Source: Candidatus Saccharimonadota bacterium (GTDB lineage: Bacteria > Patescibacteriota > Saccharimonadia > Saccharimonadales > UBA4665). Taken from it: 64,000 nt of DNA. The position numbers were made by a program, and so were the translations under genes. Each line of letters opens with the position of its first letter. Positions within the stretch are counted from its first letter, which is position 1. Shown here one piece after another: positions 28,056 through 37,344 of the stretch. The notes under the pieces are model-generated. The model made no database searches, was not told where the DNA came from, and worked only from the letters and a program-made list of their open reading frames with translations. The stretch covers positions 1 through 64,000 of the forward strand of contig JAICKC010000001.1 of NCBI GenBank assembly GCA_025928155.1, given 5' to 3'.

Positions 28056-30461
28056 TCACTCTCCAAACGGCGCGGAGTGCTGCGTGTCGATGGAGCGAAT
28101 GCGCTGTTTTTCGCGGTCAAAATAGAGTTCTACGCCGCCGGTGGGGCCGTTACGGTGCTTCTTGATGAGTACGTCCATGAGGTTTTGGCGCTCAGACTCA
28201 GGGTTGTAGTAATCTTCGCGGTACAGAAAAGCTACGACGTCGGCATCCTGCTCGATACTTCCCGATTCGCGGAGGTCGGCCAGCTGCGGGATTTGCGGGC
28301 TGCGGTTTTCGACCGAACGGCTGAGCTGACTCAGCGCAATGAGCGGCACGTTGAGCTCGCGGGCGACACCCTTGAGCCCGCGAGAAATTTCGCTGATTTC
28401 CTGCACTCGGTTGCCCTCACTGGCATAACGGCCACCACCGCTCATGAGTTGCAGGTAGTCGACGATGACGAGTCCGAGCCTCTGGGTGTGAGCCTCGCGC
28501 CGGGCCTTGGTGCGCAGGTCGCTTACGGTAATACCGGGCGTGTCATCGATGTAAATTTTAGCCTCGCTGAGCGTGCCCATGGCTTCAGCCAACTTCTCAA
28601 AGTCGTTATCAGTCAGATTGCCGGTGCGCAGCGCCCAGGCATCGACACCCGACTCCATGGCGAGCAGGCGGTCAACCAATTGCTCCTTGCTCATTTCCAG
28701 GCTGAAGATCAGTACCGGCTCTTTGGCCTGGGTGGCGACCTTGTGCGCCAGGTTAAGCACGAAGGCAGTGTTATGGGTCACGATAAAGTCGTTGGTAATG
28801 TACAGCTGCGAGGCGTGCGACACAGAGATGCATTGGGTTTCGGTTTTGCGGGTCGGGGTAATTGATGTAAACGTTAGCCGTTTACTGCGCGTGAAAGTAC
28901 GGGTGCGAGCGCGTTTCTCTGGTAATGAGAACAGCGTGTGAGGCTGCGGATGCGCAATGCAGACGACGTACGAGGGCTGGCCGATCTTGCGCATACCGCG
29001 GTATGTGAAGCTGGTTTGCTTGGGATTCACGCTGCACCAGGCGCCCAGCGACCGGGCAAGCGTGACGACATCGCGGGCGAGCTGTTCGCTGGAGGTAGCA
29101 AAGCGGACGGTGCCAAAGGTTTCAGCCCAGCCGTCAGCGTCGAGCAGGCCTTGGAGCAGGTTCAGCCGACTATCGTAGTCCGCTTCCAGATACTGCTTGG
29201 GTATGAATTTTTCAGTGCTGTGCTTGCCCCATAACCCTAGTGTCCTGAGTTGTGCGCGTAACGGGCTGAGCAGAGTTCCGGCCACGCCATGCCGCACCGA
29301 AGGGGCCGTCTGCACTACACGGTGGTCGTAGCTGCCGGCGTGATTGAGCGTATAGTCTGGGTCTAGTTCTGTATCCAGCCGTTCCAGCATATGCGGGCTG
29401 GCAGTCGAAAAGCGCACACCATTTAGATCACCTTTGCCGATCAAAGCGCCGAGTGCCCACGGAGCAATCGGTAGGTTATAGTGGTTCTCTGTCTTGCCAC
29501 CAAACACGCCACCAAACATGTCAATCCATAGGCGGCCCTGGTAGGCTTTCTTGGTCAGCATCTCGGCTACCCTATTGGTGGTTAGAACCCGCGGCTTGTC
29601 CCATGCTCGGTAGTAGACAGTCCACAAATGCTCGGCGCTGAATTCGCCGCTGCGGCCGTCGGAAAAGCTGACGCGGTAGACTTGCTCGACACCTTGTGGA
29701 AAGACACCGGTCACCCTTGATGGTTTACTGTCTACGGAGGCGAGCGTATCGCCGACCTTGAGTTTGCCCATGTGTTTCCAGCCCGCAGCGGTCAGGACCT
29801 GAGCGTCGAGTGGCTGCGCCTTGCCCATCGCCGGGCGGGCGGCCAAGATGAACAGATCGCTGCGCTGCAAGCCGGCCAGCATGTTATCGAGGTCTTTGTA
29901 ACCGGTAGGTATGCCGCGTAACTTCGCCTTGTCCTTGTGCAGGTCATCGAGCCGCTCGAAACTCTCGGCCAAAATGTTTTCGAGGCTTACGACATCTTGC
30001 TTGACATGCTGCTGGCTGACCTCGAATAGCCGGGTTTCCGCTTCCTCGATCAACTCTTTGAGCGACTTGGATTCATCTTGCCCAAGTATCGCCATATCGC
30101 CGGCGGCGGCAATCAGGCGGCGGCGCAGCGCCTTTTGGGCGACGATGTCGGCGTACTGCTCCACGTGTGCAGCGGTTGGCACGTAGTTGGTAAGCTCGGT
30201 TAAGTATGCCGGGCCGCCGACCATGTCTAAAAAACCCGTGCCTTTGAGCTGGTCGGCCAGGGTTAATACGTCGATTTGGGAGCGCTTTTCGTAGAGTGCG
30301 ACCAGGGCCTCGTAAATACGGGCGTGACGTTGGTCGTAGAAATCCTGGACACTAAGGGCGTCGGCAATTTTTACAATAGCGTCGGTGTCGATCAGGATTG
30401 CGCCAAGTAGGGACGCTTCGGCGTCGGTGTTTTGCGGTGGGGCTGCGACGTGCTGTGCCAT
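28056..30461 (-). CDS. dnaB: replicative DNA helicase DnaB interrupted by an intein in the P-loop
   Basis: N-domain PQNTDAEASLLGAIL; AARPAMGK / intein / TAFVLNLAH; FSLEMSKEQL; LVIVDYLQLM; DLRESGSIEQDADVV. Confidence 0.97.
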   Translation of the reverse strand: MAQHVAAPPQNTDAEASLLGAILIDTDAIVKIADALSVQDFYDQRHARIYEALVALYEKRSQIDVLTLADQLKGTGFLDMVGGPAYLTELTNYVPTAAHVEQYADIVAQKALRRRLIAAAGDMAILGQDESKSLKELIEEAETRLFEVSQQHVKQDVVSLENILAESFERLDDLHKDKAKLRGIPTGYKDLDNMLAGLQRSDLFILAARPAMGKAQPLDAQVLTAAGWKHMGKLKVGDTLASVDSKPSRVTGVFPQGVEQVYRVSFSDGRSGEFSAEHLWTVYYRAWDKPRVLTTNRVAEMLTKKAYQGRLWIDMFGGVFGGKTENHYNLPIAPWALGALIGKGDLNGVRFSTASPHMLERLDTELDPDYTLNHAGSYDHRVVQTAPSVRHGVAGTLLSPLRAQLRTLGLWGKHSTEKFIPKQYLEADYDSRLNLLQGLLDADGWAETFGTVRFATSSEQLARDVVTLARSLGAWCSVNPKQTSFTYRGMRKIGQPSYVVCIAHPQPHTLFSLPEKRARTRTFTRSKRLTFTSITPTRKTETQCISVSHASQLYITNDFIVTHNTAFVLNLAHKVATQAKEPVLIFSLEMSKEQLVDRLLAMESGVDAWALRTGNLTDNDFEKLAEAMGTLSEAKIYIDDTPGITVSDLRTKARREAHTQRLGLVIVDYLQLMSGGGRYASEGNRVQEISEISRGLKGVARELNVPLIALSQLSRSVENRSPQIPQLADLRESGSIEQDADVVAFLYREDYYNPESERQNLMDVLIKKHRNGPTGGVELYFDREKQRIRSIDTQHSAPFGE
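28770..29819 (-). other. intein within DnaB (350 aa, Ala1...His-Asn / Thr+1; class 3 WCT features, LAGLIDADG domain)
   Basis: Starts AQPLDAQVLTAAGWKHMGKLKVGDTL after GK; ends SVSHASQLYITNDFIVTHN before T; LAGLIDADG-like WALGALIGKGDL and LLQGLLDADG. Confidence 0.93.
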
Positions 30462-30466
30462 AGTAT

Positions 30467-31960
30467 TTACGAGTTTAGCAGTTCGGCGCCGCCGAAGATA
30501 TTGCTAATGGCAGCTACGTCGGGTTTGACGGCTGTTGGCTCGGTTTCGGCCACTACGCACACAATTTCGACCGGCTGACCACTTAGCTGTTCGACGATGT
30601 CGGCGAGCAGTTTGCGGTTTTTGGCTTCATTCACCCGCTTTTGATGAAAGGTGAACTTGAACGCCAGAATGAGCCGCTGGCCGTCAAACTCAGGGTGCGC
30701 CATGCGGGCTATGCCGTAGAGTGTGTTGTACTGCTTTTTGATGGTTTCCAGGACCTGGTTCCAGAGGTCGGCGGCGTCCACTTCGCCCGCTAACGGCGCT
30801 GGTGTGTCGTCCGTGGGATTAGCGAGGGGAGCGTTGCCGGGCTCAGCAGTTACCTCTGCTTGAATGGCGGTAGGATTTTCCTCGGGCCTACCTGGGCTCG
30901 GTGCTTCGCTCGCGTCCGGAGTGCTGGAAGAAGTGGACTCTGGAGCGAGAGCTTTGGGAACCGTCGTACGCGTTACCGGTGCCCGGGCAGCCATAGGTGC
31001 GGATGCGGCAGGAAGAGCCGCCTGCAGCAGGGTTATCTCGAGCAGCTGGCGCGGGTTCCGGCTGGACGGTACATCGATAAGTTTCTGTAAAAGCTGCAGG
31101 CTACTGTGAGCGTCGGTGGCACGGCCCTCCAGCACGGCTCCACGAACCGTAGCGCTGAGTTGCTGAGCGACCATAGCCGGTTCAAAACCCTGGACGTACA
31201 GCTCGGCTAGGGTGGCCACAAGACCGACACTATCGCCGCTGGAGATCGTCGCATTGAGGCGCGCAATATACTCGTCGGGCGCCAAGCCTAAGATGCGCTC
31301 AATGTCGCCACGAGTGACATGTTCGGCGACCGAGCTGGCCTGGTCAAGCAGACTGATACTGTCGCGGAAACTGCCTTCGCCGTGTTTGGCGACGAGCTCT
31401 AGGGCGTCATCATCTATCGTGATGTTTTCGCCATCGGCGATTTCGCGCAGCCGCCGCGTGACGAGTTCGAACGGTACCGGTCGCAAGGTGTAGTGCTGCG
31501 TGCGGCTCAAGATTGTTTCGGGCAGCTTGTGGGCCTCGGTGGTGGCTAGTATGAACACCACATGTGCTGGTGGTTCCTCTAGGGTTTTAAGGAGCGCATT
31601 GAACGCCTCCTTAGTGAGCATGTGTACCTCATCTATGATATACACTTTGTATTTGGCGTGTGCGGGTGCGGTGTTCACGCGCTCACGTAACTCCCGGATT
31701 TCATCGATACGGCGGTTACTGGCGGCGTCGATTTCGATGATGTCCAGATGGGCTTCGTCGTTATAAGACAAACCATTGATCTCGTGCGCCAAGATGCGGG
31801 CAATGCTGGTTTTACCCACGCCGCGCGGCCCGCTTAGGAGGTAAGCGTGGCTAATCCGCCCCTGTTTCAGTGCATTCGTAAGCGTAGTGGTGACGTGATC
31901 CTGTCCCACAGTGTCGCCTAATGTTTTCGTCCGGTATTTCCGGTATAGCGCCTGCCCCAT
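30467..31960 (-). CDS. dnaX: DNA polymerase III subunit gamma/tau
   Basis: ALYRKYRTKTLGDTVGQDHVTTTLTNALKQGRISHAYLLSGPRGVGKTSIARILA; YKVYIIDEVHMLTKEAFNALLKTLEEPP. Confidence 0.97.
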   Translation of the reverse strand: MGQALYRKYRTKTLGDTVGQDHVTTTLTNALKQGRISHAYLLSGPRGVGKTSIARILAHEINGLSYNDEAHLDIIEIDAASNRRIDEIRELRERVNTAPAHAKYKVYIIDEVHMLTKEAFNALLKTLEEPPAHVVFILATTEAHKLPETILSRTQHYTLRPVPFELVTRRLREIADGENITIDDDALELVAKHGEGSFRDSISLLDQASSVAEHVTRGDIERILGLAPDEYIARLNATISSGDSVGLVATLAELYVQGFEPAMVAQQLSATVRGAVLEGRATDAHSSLQLLQKLIDVPSSRNPRQLLEITLLQAALPAASAPMAARAPVTRTTVPKALAPESTSSSTPDASEAPSPGRPEENPTAIQAEVTAEPGNAPLANPTDDTPAPLAGEVDAADLWNQVLETIKKQYNTLYGIARMAHPEFDGQRLILAFKFTFHQKRVNEAKNRKLLADIVEQLSGQPVEIVCVVAETEPTAVKPDVAAISNIFGGAELLNS

Positions 31961-32024
31961 CGTTCTTTCCATTATACCGCTTGAGAGAGGCAGAGGCTGT
32001 TGTGTTTATCGCCGCGCTAGCCTT

Positions 32025-32876
32025 CTAGGACATTGGTTTCTGTGCTTCGACCAGATTGTACTGAATGACGTCCTCACCCCCTGCATGCAAGCTATATATT
32101 TCCGCAGCTGAGTAGGTGTTGATAAAATGCCGCTCTAGGTGCAGCCGCTTGATGAGCTTGTTAGGGGTTCTGGCTTTACGATAAAAATATTCGAGGGTAG
32201 GCATAAAGTTCGGTGTAATGTCGGTGACATGTATCTGACGAAAGCCGACCGACGCAAGCAATGCGGGAAACGCGCCGGTAGTAAAATCTTCTAGGGCGGG
32301 CATGTGACTGTAGGTGTTCATTGTGGTGACGACTTTGGCGGCGTGGGCACTCAGCCTGTCACGCGGTGTCATAGAGTATTCGCAAAACACTAGTTTACCG
32401 CCCGGTTCCAGCACTCGGTAGAGTTCACCGAAGAGCTTAGTGGTATCTGGGGCGTGCACCAAAGTTTCCATCGCATAAATGGCTGCAAAGCTATGGGGCG
32501 TAAAAGGTAGGCGCATGTAGTCACCTACTTGAAATAGAGCGCCAGTGTTGAGTCTGGCGGCGGTTTTAGTGGCGCGGGCTACGTTGCGCGGCAGTAGGTC
32601 AATGCCCGTAACCTTCAGCCCGTAGGCTTGGGCGATAAAATTAGCAGCGCTGCCCTCGCCACAGCCGCACTCAAGTATTTTAGCGCCCGGTTTTACCCCC
32701 AGACGGTGCGCCACTAGATCGTCTTCGGCCAGCTGAGCTTCAGCAAGGGTCAGTGGATGGGCCGGGTCGGGGTGGTAGCCGAAGTGTTTGACGCCTTGCG
32801 TCATCAGACGGTAGCCGACAATAGACTCTAGCGAGTGATAGTATGCTTTAACCTGCCTGGTGTGGGCTTTGGCCAT
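32025..32876 (-). CDS. SAM-dependent methyltransferase (class I)
   Basis: GAKILECGCGEGSAANFIAQAYGLKVTGIDLLPRNVARA; FAAIYAMETLVHAPD; EPGGKLVFCEY. Confidence 0.9.
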   Translation of the reverse strand: MAKAHTRQVKAYYHSLESIVGYRLMTQGVKHFGYHPDPAHPLTLAEAQLAEDDLVAHRLGVKPGAKILECGCGEGSAANFIAQAYGLKVTGIDLLPRNVARATKTAARLNTGALFQVGDYMRLPFTPHSFAAIYAMETLVHAPDTTKLFGELYRVLEPGGKLVFCEYSMTPRDRLSAHAAKVVTTMNTYSHMPALEDFTTGAFPALLASVGFRQIHVTDITPNFMPTLEYFYRKARTPNKLIKRLHLERHFINTYSAAEIYSLHAGGEDVIQYNLVEAQKPMS

Positions 32877-32880
32877 CGGT

Positions 32881-33390
32881 CTACAATGCTGCTTCGAGCG
32901 CGGCCCACTCAGCGTTGGAATCGTCTTCAGGGACGTTCACGCTCACCTGATCGCCGGGCTTAGCCTTGAAGTAGGTGACGCTGGCAAGCAATACGCGAAA
33001 ATCTCGGCTGCCAACTGTCACGTAGTAGTGGCCGCCCTCTAACTTGAGTGTGCCTACGACCTGTTTGCGGGCAATGGGTCCAATTTGCTTATATAGGAAC
33101 GCGCCGTCGTCGGCGATGGTCAGTTTGAGAATGTCGCCCTGCACCAGCTTGGATTTACTGGCGTAGTTGGCGGGTACTGGGTAGGTCTTGCCGTCGCTGC
33201 CGACCATGTTCTGGCCATCAAATACGCCTTCAATCACCTTACCGAGTACATCATCAGTAACTTTTGCCTGGACCTTTTCGTCGTCTCCCACTAAGCTAAC
33301 TAACAGCTCGTTGGCGGCTGCAAGGTTAGTTTCTGCTTCCTGAATCAGAGCCCGGAGCCGTTTCACTTGTTTCTCTGGTACGTCTGCCAT
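32881..33390 (-). CDS. conserved-looking hypothetical protein, N-terminal coiled coil plus beta-rich domain
   Basis: ORF directly upstream of methyltransferase; VKRLRALIQEAETNLAAANELL then KLVQGDILKLTIADDGAFLYKQIGP. Confidence 0.65.
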   Translation of the reverse strand: MADVPEKQVKRLRALIQEAETNLAAANELLVSLVGDDEKVQAKVTDDVLGKVIEGVFDGQNMVGSDGKTYPVPANYASKSKLVQGDILKLTIADDGAFLYKQIGPIARKQVVGTLKLEGGHYYVTVGSRDFRVLLASVTYFKAKPGDQVSVNVPEDDSNAEWAALEAAL

Positions 33391-33552
33391 GGTCTATTTT
33401 CCTAACTCTACCGTTTTCTACTTCCCTGTTTCTATCTCACACCCTGTATATTTCTATACCTCACCCTAACCGTACCACACTCACAATTTCAAGTCAAAAA
33501 TCGTGGTTAATTCTGAAGAATCTGTGGATAACGACTCAGCATCCCGGACACG

Positions 33553-35088
33553 TTATTCAGCTACCCCTTCTTGCTTGGCACGCTCGTAGTCAATGTTCCA
33601 AACGTAGTCGTTCTTTACTTTTTGGTGGGCAGTGTCAAAGATGCCTCCAATCGGTTTGTAGACTCGTAGTTCCGGCTTGTACTTAGCCATGTTGTAGCCG
33701 GCTTTGAAGTCGAGATTCAGAATGAAGAGCTGGTTGACGATAATCTCGAGTAGTTTTTGCTTATCGGCAGCATCTATGTGTGTACCGGGCGTTAGCTCCA
33801 GAGCGAACAGTAAGTGTTTTTGGTGGTCGTGATCTTCATAGCTAATGAGCCGGAAGTTGGCGACCTTTTTCTTGTAGTCTTCGTTGGCGTTAATAATCTG
33901 CCTGATTTCCTCGGGCCCGACCACCCCGCCGTAGTAGTCGACCGAAAGGTCGCTGCGTCCGTAGTAAAACAGCACGCCAAAATCCAGTTCCGCCTTGGCG
34001 AGTAAGTCGCCGCGTCCCAGCTGTTTGAGCTTCTTTTTGAACACATAAAAATCTTCGGAATGTCCTAAATCGTGAATATTGTAGCGAACCCGAGGGCTTA
34101 AATTCTGCAGGCGGCAGATCGTTACGAGCAGTTCACCCTTGTCGTTGGTCTCAAACAGATAGTCGTACGGGTTATACTGGAAGATCATGGGTATGATGCC
34201 GCGGTTTTGTTTGAGCAACGCGCCGCGTAGTTGCTCGTCTTCGATCAGCGCCTGGCGCAGGGCTACTGTGAAGTCTGTCTCGTGGGCGATATTGATTTCT
34301 AGATCTGATGCGCCATATGAACCGGTGACGCTGCTAAATACTTGGAGGAGTGACTGACGCATTGGTTCACTGATGCCTTCACCACCATAAATAGCGGCGA
34401 TGTTATATTTTTTCCAGTCTACCCGCTGATCATCGGCAATCTGCTTTAAGAATGGTGGATAGCCAGCAAGTACGTAATCAAACTCTGGACCAAGCTCAAG
34501 CAACGTGTCGATCACCTTGGTAAGATCAGGACCGGTAGACTTAACGCGCGTAATTTCCAGCAGGCTGAGCGAGGTATTAAAGCCGGTTGACCATGCGCCC
34601 ATAGCAAAAGTATTTATAACAACGACGTTATCTTGTGCAAAGATGTGTCGGAAGGCCACCTGGATAATGTGTCGGGTAAAACGACGTTCCTTGGCGCCGC
34701 GCGCCCAGCTGGTCGGGTGGCCGCTGCTACCCGATGATTCATCCAACATAACGCCACTTCTCGGCAGTTTGCCGTCCCACAGTTTCTCGGTTAGGAAGTA
34801 CTTCTTAACGTAGGACGTTTTATCCATTTCGGGTACCGCGCCTAGACTCGCCCCGCGTGCGGTTACCCTAGGCCCCCGGAAGCTACGCTGACTCAGATAG
34901 TCGCGGTAGGCAGGCACGCGCCGGCGGGCGTGTCGGTATACCCGCACGGCGCGTATGCGCCCAAAGAAGACACGAAAATTACCGAGCTCAGGGCTCAGGA
35001 ACAGCTTGTGGACCGATGGACTGACGTCGACCGTCCAGATTATGCGATCGAGCAACGCGACGATGCCGGTGTATAAAAGCTCAAGCAT
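33553..35088 (-). CDS. CapK/PaaK-like AMP-binding (adenylate-forming) enzyme
   Basis: MLDESSGSSGHPTSWARG; IAAIYGGEGISEPMRQSLLQVFSSVTGSYGASDLEI; YGRSDLSVDYYGGVVGPEEI. Confidence 0.85.
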   Translation of the reverse strand: MLELLYTGIVALLDRIIWTVDVSPSVHKLFLSPELGNFRVFFGRIRAVRVYRHARRRVPAYRDYLSQRSFRGPRVTARGASLGAVPEMDKTSYVKKYFLTEKLWDGKLPRSGVMLDESSGSSGHPTSWARGAKERRFTRHIIQVAFRHIFAQDNVVVINTFAMGAWSTGFNTSLSLLEITRVKSTGPDLTKVIDTLLELGPEFDYVLAGYPPFLKQIADDQRVDWKKYNIAAIYGGEGISEPMRQSLLQVFSSVTGSYGASDLEINIAHETDFTVALRQALIEDEQLRGALLKQNRGIIPMIFQYNPYDYLFETNDKGELLVTICRLQNLSPRVRYNIHDLGHSEDFYVFKKKLKQLGRGDLLAKAELDFGVLFYYGRSDLSVDYYGGVVGPEEIRQIINANEDYKKKVANFRLISYEDHDHQKHLLFALELTPGTHIDAADKQKLLEIIVNQLFILNLDFKAGYNMAKYKPELRVYKPIGGIFDTAHQKVKNDYVWNIDYERAKQEGVAE

Positions 35089-36110
35089 TAGTTCATCTCC
35101 AAATGCTCTTTAACGGGGATACGCAGGCTGGCGTTCGGCTTTATTGACTTGCCGGCGCGGTAAATGAATACCATAAAGTTTTTGGTTTTGTCCTCGTGGT
35201 CGATATGTGCCAGTTTTAAAAAATCACGGTGGGCGTCGTCGTTGCTCATAATCGTACCGAATGGATGCAGGTAATAGCCTTCGGTCGCGATCGCTTGCCA
35301 TATCTGCATAACCGCGATGCCGACTTCGTAGGCCTGCTGCTCGGTGCTGAACGGTGCTAGCATATAAAATACATCACTGTTGTCGCTCATGGTTCGCAAG
35401 TAGTATTCGCGGAGGATTTGGCCGATGCCGGGCGCGCGCAGCAGCTTGTAATGGCGGACCATGAATTTCATGAGGTGACCATTTAACTCCATACAGTCGT
35501 AGGACAGACCGTCGTGCTTCTGTTCCTTTTCAGCGTTGCTGTAGCGCAACCAGTGATCAAGTTCATGGCGAACGGCTTCATCGAACATGTCGTCGAAAAC
35601 GGCTCGCTGATTCAGCCAGATGGCGTGTTTTGTAGCACCACTGCCCATCTTCACTAGCTGCTGCTTGTGCTTGGCGGCGATGGCAATGGTCGCGTTCGAA
35701 AGCGCTTCGCTTATGCCCTCGAAATATTTCTTACGCGACGTCTGTCGAGACAGTAGTGTCTCGCGGAGCTTCATATTTGGCTGAGCTACGTTAAAGCTAA
35801 CCGTACTGGATGCAAACTTCAGCAATGGCTTGTGCTTGAGATCTTCTACGGTTGGTAAGGTTGGTTGCATTTCGCAATGATGGCCGAGCGCTTGCGCGCA
35901 CAGTGCCAGATGGGCAGCAAAAACACCCATGGTAACGAAACTAAAAAGAAACGATACCTCCGCGGCCTGTAGGCCCCGGCTGGTTTCGAAATATAGCTCA
36001 AGAGTGCTTTCTCCGGTGCGTTTTGCTCGTATGGGCTGACCGTTGTGTGGTGAGGGGTAATGGTTGGCAAGTTCAAGAAGCTCGGTGAAGTTTTGCTGCG
36101 TAGCGTCCAT
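35088..36110 (-). CDS. nitroreductase-like (Acg-type) protein
   Basis: FTELLELANHYPSPHNGQPIR; YEVGIAVMQIWQAIATEGYYLHPFG; overlaps next gene TAATG. Confidence 0.75.
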   Translation of the reverse strand: MDATQQNFTELLELANHYPSPHNGQPIRAKRTGESTLELYFETSRGLQAAEVSFLFSFVTMGVFAAHLALCAQALGHHCEMQPTLPTVEDLKHKPLLKFASSTVSFNVAQPNMKLRETLLSRQTSRKKYFEGISEALSNATIAIAAKHKQQLVKMGSGATKHAIWLNQRAVFDDMFDEAVRHELDHWLRYSNAEKEQKHDGLSYDCMELNGHLMKFMVRHYKLLRAPGIGQILREYYLRTMSDNSDVFYMLAPFSTEQQAYEVGIAVMQIWQAIATEGYYLHPFGTIMSNDDAHRDFLKLAHIDHEDKTKNFMVFIYRAGKSIKPNASLRIPVKEHLEMN

Positions 36111-36133
36111 GCGCCCAAGTATATCGTATTTCA

Positions 36134-36166
36134 ATTAAAACACCCCCCGCCGTTTGACAGGGGATG
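36134..36166 (-). terminator. terminator downstream of rplL
   Basis: Minus strand AAAACATCCCCTGTCAAACGGCGGGGGGTGTTTTAATT. Confidence 0.7.
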
Positions 36167-36191
36167 TTTTGGGGTATCGAAAACTCTAGAA

Positions 36192-36572
36192 TTAGACCAG
36201 TTCGACGGTAGCACCAGCCTCTTCAAGGGCTTTCTTGGCAGCTTCAGCGTCTTCCTTCTTGGCCTTCTCGAGGACGACCTTCGGAGCGCCGTCAACCAGG
36301 GCCTTGGCTTCGCCTAACCCTAAGCCGGTCAGTTCCTTAACAGCCTTAATGACTGCAACTTTCTGAGCGCCAGCGTCTTTCAGACTAACATCGTATTCGC
36401 TCTTGCCTTCGTCAGCGGCAGCGCCGTTGTCACCAGCAGGAGCAGCAGCGACAGCTACAGCTGCAGTAGCCGGCTCAATGCCGTACTCATCCTTCAGGAT
36501 GGTCTTTAGTTCGTTTACTTCGAGGACAGTCAGCTTGGTCAGCTCTTCTGCCAATTTCTTTACATCAGCCAT
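36192..36572 (-). CDS. rplL: 50S ribosomal protein L7/L12
   Basis: [68 protein letters not shown]. Confidence 0.97.
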   Translation of the reverse strand: MADVKKLAEELTKLTVLEVNELKTILKDEYGIEPATAAVAVAAAPAGDNGAAADEGKSEYDVSLKDAGAQKVAVIKAVKELTGLGLGEAKALVDGAPKVVLEKAKKEDAEAAKKALEEAGATVELV

Positions 36573-36597
36573 GCGGTTGATCCTTTCTTAAATTAAA

Positions 36598-37122
36598 TTA
36601 GGCCGTAGCCTTTGCTTCTACGCCATCAAGCAGGGCGTGCAGGTTACCGCTGAGGGCGTTGGTAACGTCGTTGACCGGAGACAACAGCGTTGCAACCACT
36701 TGGGCAATAAGCTCATTCTTGCTCGGCAGATTAGCCAGGGCTTTGACATCATCGCTACCGATGAATTTGCCTTCGCCTGTGAGGGCGCCCACGAACTCGA
36801 GAGTCGGGTTCGTTTTGGCAAATTGGTTCAGAATCTGAGCCGGAGCGACTTCGTCGTCAGCGTTAAAGGCGTACAGAAGCATCCCCTCCAGCGCACTTGT
36901 GTCCACGCTTTTCAGTGTGTCGTTAGCTTGGACAGCCTTGATGACAAGACGGTTCTTGATCACCTTGACCTTGGTGCCGTTTGTACGGGCATCGCGGCGA
37001 AGCTGCTGCAGGGCTTTTACCGTGGTGCCTTGGTACTTGGCGACCACAGTCATTTTAGAAGCCTTCAATAGATCAGAAACCTCTGATACTACCTCATCCT
37101 TCTGGGTTTTGCTTAATGCCAT
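36598..37122 (-). CDS. rplJ: 50S ribosomal protein L10
   Basis: MALSKTQKDEVVSEVSDLLKASKMTVVAKYQGTTVKALQQLRRDARTNGTKVKVIKNRL; start at 37122 preceded by AAAGGAA. Confidence 0.95.
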   Translation of the reverse strand: MALSKTQKDEVVSEVSDLLKASKMTVVAKYQGTTVKALQQLRRDARTNGTKVKVIKNRLVIKAVQANDTLKSVDTSALEGMLLYAFNADDEVAPAQILNQFAKTNPTLEFVGALTGEGKFIGSDDVKALANLPSKNELIAQVVATLLSPVNDVTNALSGNLHALLDGVEAKATA

Positions 37123-37188
37123 GTTTAAATTCCTTTGGAATTTAGATTTGTTACGGCAGGACAATCGACCGATCCGTACCGAGTTACG

Positions 37189-37221
37189 CAAAAAGACCTT
37201 TGGATTACCAAAGGTCTTTTC
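37189..37221 (-). terminator. strong hairpin with T-tract between M20 peptidase and rplJ (terminator and/or rplJ leader attenuator)
   Basis: Minus strand AAAAGACCTTTGG-TAAT-CCAAAGGTCTTTTT. Confidence 0.75.
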
Positions 37222-37344
37222 TCAAGAGATTTGCGCTTCTGTTATGCAAAAAGTTTTCCAGAAGTCGCTAGCCTCGGTGGCATTCTTAAAACAAATTGTT
37301 TACCAGTTTGTTCGCCACTGTCTTTGGTAACTCGTTACAGTATA

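Noticed and set aside
27984-28865. 293-aa plus-strand ORF
   Set aside because: Antisense to dnaB C-terminal exon and intein end; no recognisable motifs
28056-30461. DnaB interrupted by a group I/II intron or frameshift
   Set aside because: Insertion is in frame, translated throughout and has intein blocks A, B, F, G
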